From: Acidobacteriota bacterium
Lineage (GTDB): Bacteria > Acidobacteriota > Holophagae > Thermotomaculales > Thermotomaculaceae
Direction: 5' to 3'
Length of the DNA: 7,366 bases
Assembly: GCA_015487755.1 (NCBI GenBank)
Contig: WFPG01000054.1
Location: 1-7,366 of the forward strand
Each line of letters begins with the position of its first letter. Positions within the stretch are counted from its first letter, which is position 1. Shown here piece by piece: positions 5,803-7,366 of this stretch. The translations under genes and the position numbers were made by a program. Below the pieces are notes generated by a model. It did no database searches. It was not told where the DNA came from and saw only the letters and a list, made by a program, of their open reading frames with translations.

Positions 5803-7366
5803 TTAAAATATTGCGGCAAGAATTTTAGCCCAGATTACCATTGATATCATTGCTATTGGGTAAACTGTAGCGTAACTTATCATTGGAAGGTTAGAGTCTG
5901 AAAGGGATGTTGCCGCCGCAAGCCCCGGGGTTGAGGTCATTCCCCCTGTAATAATTCCGCTAAACCTTAAATAATCTATCTTTAAGAAAAGTTTGTTAAT
6001 TATCAAAAAGGTAACCATTGGTATTAAGGTTATCAACGCTCCGCCTAAAAGAAGGATAATGCCGTTTGATTGAATTGTTGATGCAAAGGTTTCCCCTGCC
6101 TTAACCCCCACAACCGCAAGGAAGAATACAAGCCCCAATTCCCTTACAAAGTTTATTATAGGCCCGGGTGCTCTCCATATAATAGGCCCTGTTTTGCCTA
6201 AATTGCTTAATACAAGCCCTGAAAGAAGTATTCCCCCTGTCATTCCCATTTTTATTGAAAAAGTATGCCCTATTGATACAGGAACCATTCCTATTAAAAT
6301 TCCCACAACCATTCCGAGTATAACTGAGTAAATGCTTCCCTCTTCAAGGGCTTTTAAATCGTCTCCGAAATAATTTTTTAAAGCAGGCATAACCTCTTTT
6401 TCCCCAACCACGGTAACCCTGTCTCCCCATTCAAGTTTATGCTCAAGCATTGCGGGAAATTCAAGCCCGCTTCTTCTTATCCTTGTCAATGTCGCGTTAA
6501 AGTATGAGTTTAATGCAATCTCTTTTACAGTTTTTCCGATAATCTCTTTGTTTGTTATTACAAACTTTTTAACCGTTAAATTTTCTTGAGGTATCTTTTT
6601 ATCGGAAATAGCGCCTAAAATGTTTGTTGCATTTTCAAGGTTCTCCTTTGTTCCCACAACCCTGACGATGTCGTTTTCAAGGAGTCTGGTTTCAGGTTTT
6701 GGAATAAAGATATTGTTCCCTCTCATTATTCTTGATATTACGCACCCTGTTACTGTCCTGAATTTTAATTCCCTTAAAGTTTTTCCGAAAATGGCAGGGT
6801 TTTTAACTTCATTGTGCTGAAAAAGGATTGGGTTTCCCTCTTTTTGATTTTTTGCAGGTTGATACTTTCCTAAAATTTTCGGAAGTATTTTAACGAATAA
6901 AATAACCCCGATTACCCCGAAAGGGTATGCTATGCCGTAACCTACCGATGTTAATCCCGAATTGGTGGCTTCCTGCGCCGCCGCAAGCCCCGGCGTTGAG
7001 GTTAAAGCCCCTGCAAAAAGGCCTATTGCGGTTTCAGGCTTTATGTGAAAAAACAAAATTGTAATTGCGGTTGTTATTGCCCCGATTGTGACTATTGAAA
7101 ATGCAAGCATATTTAACAAAAGCCCGTCTTTTTTGAAAAAGGTAAGAAATTTAGGCCCTGCCTGTAGTCCGATTGAGTAAATAAAAAATAGCAGGCCTAT
7201 GGTTTTAAAGTGGGAGGGTACCTTCAAACCGAAATGGCCTGCTAAAATAGCAACAAATAGTATTGCCGAGGATTCTAAACTAAATCCTTTTATGTTTATC
7301 CTTCCTATCAAATAGCCTATTGAAATTATCAGAAACAGGGTGAAAACCTGTTGTTTCCCCAAAAAA
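5803..7366 (-). CDS. AspT/YidE/YbjL-family transporter (duplicated membrane domain with two RCK_C domains), 5' end cut by window
   Basis: A hydrophobic protein running to TAA at 5803-5805. The frame is open to the right edge. A TTG at 7362 could serve as start, but FLGKQQ continues upstream and family members normally have some more residues, so the true start is probably just outside. Numbering from the TTG gives 519 residues. The layout is a membrane half (about 5-161), two cytoplasmic TrkA_C/RCK_C domains (about 184-250 and 266-331) and a second membrane half (about 342-517). Both halves carry the family signature: TSTPGLAAA (121-129 and 476-484), SIGLQAG/VVGVKAG (63-69 and 417-423) and YPFG/YPIA (146 and 501). 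The family includes the aspartate:alanine antiporter AspT, and related members export dicarboxylates such as succinate; the RCK_C domains probably bind a regulatory ligand. The substrate here is unknown. It is intact and of normal length. Confidence 0.9.
   Translation of the reverse strand, partial: FLGKQQVFTLFLIISIGYLIGRINIKGFSLESSAILFVAILAGHFGLKVPSHFKTIGLLFFIYSIGLQAGPKFLTFFKKDGLLLNMLAFSIVTIGAITTAITILFFHIKPETAIGLFAGALTSTPGLAAAQEATNSGLTSVGYGIAYPFGVIGVILFVKILPKILGKYQPAKNQKEGNPILFQHNEVKNPAIFGKTLRELKFRTVTGCVISRIMRGNNIFIPKPETRLLENDIVRVVGTKENLENATNILGAISDKKIPQENLTVKKFVITNKEIIGKTVKEIALNSYFNATLTRIRRSGLEFPAMLEHKLEWGDRVTVVGEKEVMPALKNYFGDDLKALEEGSIYSVILGMVVGILIGMVPVSIGHTFSIKMGMTGGILLSGLVLSNLGKTGPIIWRAPGPIINFVRELGLVFFLAVVGVKAGETFASTIQSNGIILLLGGALITLIPMVTFLIINKLFLKIDYLRFSGIITGGMTSTPGLAAATSLSDSNLPMISYATVYPIAMISMVIWAKILAAIF
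5912..5937 (-). repeat. 26-bp near-identical repeat coding the second TSTPGLAAA motif
   Basis: This GC-rich segment matches 6977-7002 at 25 of 26 bases. It encodes the TSTPGLAA motif of the C-terminal membrane half. The bases just outside match poorly, although the two halves are homologous. Confidence 0.8.
6977..7002 (-). repeat. 26-bp near-identical repeat coding the first TSTPGLAAA motif
   Basis: This is the partner of 5912-5937, with the single difference at the third position of the proline-preceding Thr codon (ACG versus ACC). The other seven complete codons are identical, including synonymous choices such as TCA, CTT and GCG. Confidence 0.8.

Noticed and set aside
6620..6820. A 66-codon + strand open frame opposite the transporter's RCK_C region.
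   Set aside because: It is fully antisense to a conserved domain and has no Shine-Dalgarno site or known motif.
7360..7362. TTG as the start codon of the transporter.
   Set aside because: The frame stays open to the window edge, the only visible upstream bases are a T-run with no Shine-Dalgarno site, and family members usually have some extra residues before the first membrane segment. I treat the gene as truncated instead.

Overview
The window holds three genes and very little non-coding DNA. From left to right they are the 3' end of a TPR-repeat gene on the + strand (1-810), a very large secreted multidomain glycoside-hydrolase-like gene on the - strand (832-5721), and a nearly complete AspT/YidE/YbjL-type membrane transporter on the - strand (5803 to the right edge). 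I see no rRNA, tRNA, CRISPR array, transposase or phage gene.

The organism looks bacterial: the transporter family is bacterial, and the large protein has a typical Sec signal peptide and a Shine-Dalgarno site. The two - strand genes have moderate GC. In every arginine codon I spot-checked they use AGG/AGA rather than CGN, and they use GGG, CCC and ATA freely. That habit is common in thermophilic and deep-branching bacteria, but I cannot name a phylum. The TPR gene is clearly more AT-rich, uses CCT for proline and is built from near-identical 102-bp units.

The centrepiece is the 1629-residue protein. After a signal peptide I read three separate TIM-barrel carbohydrate-active domains: a GHL10/PgaB-C-like barrel, a clan GH-A beta-glycosidase-like barrel with both expected glutamates, and a GHL15/GH114-like barrel. 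A tandem pair of about 200-residue beta-rich modules separates barrels 2 and 3. A jelly-roll, CBM-like domain appears to be inserted between barrel 3 and that barrel's own C-terminal beta module. This suggests a single-chain, outside-the-cytoplasm machine for a complex polysaccharide, possibly an amino-sugar exopolysaccharide. The substrate is inference only.

The transporter lies upstream of the hydrolase on the same strand with an 80-bp gap that contains a possible weak promoter, so co-transcription is possible but not shown. The TPR gene converges on the hydrolase gene with only 21 bp between stop codons, and I find no convincing terminator there. A 12-bp direct repeat lies almost exactly at both ends of the hydrolase gene.
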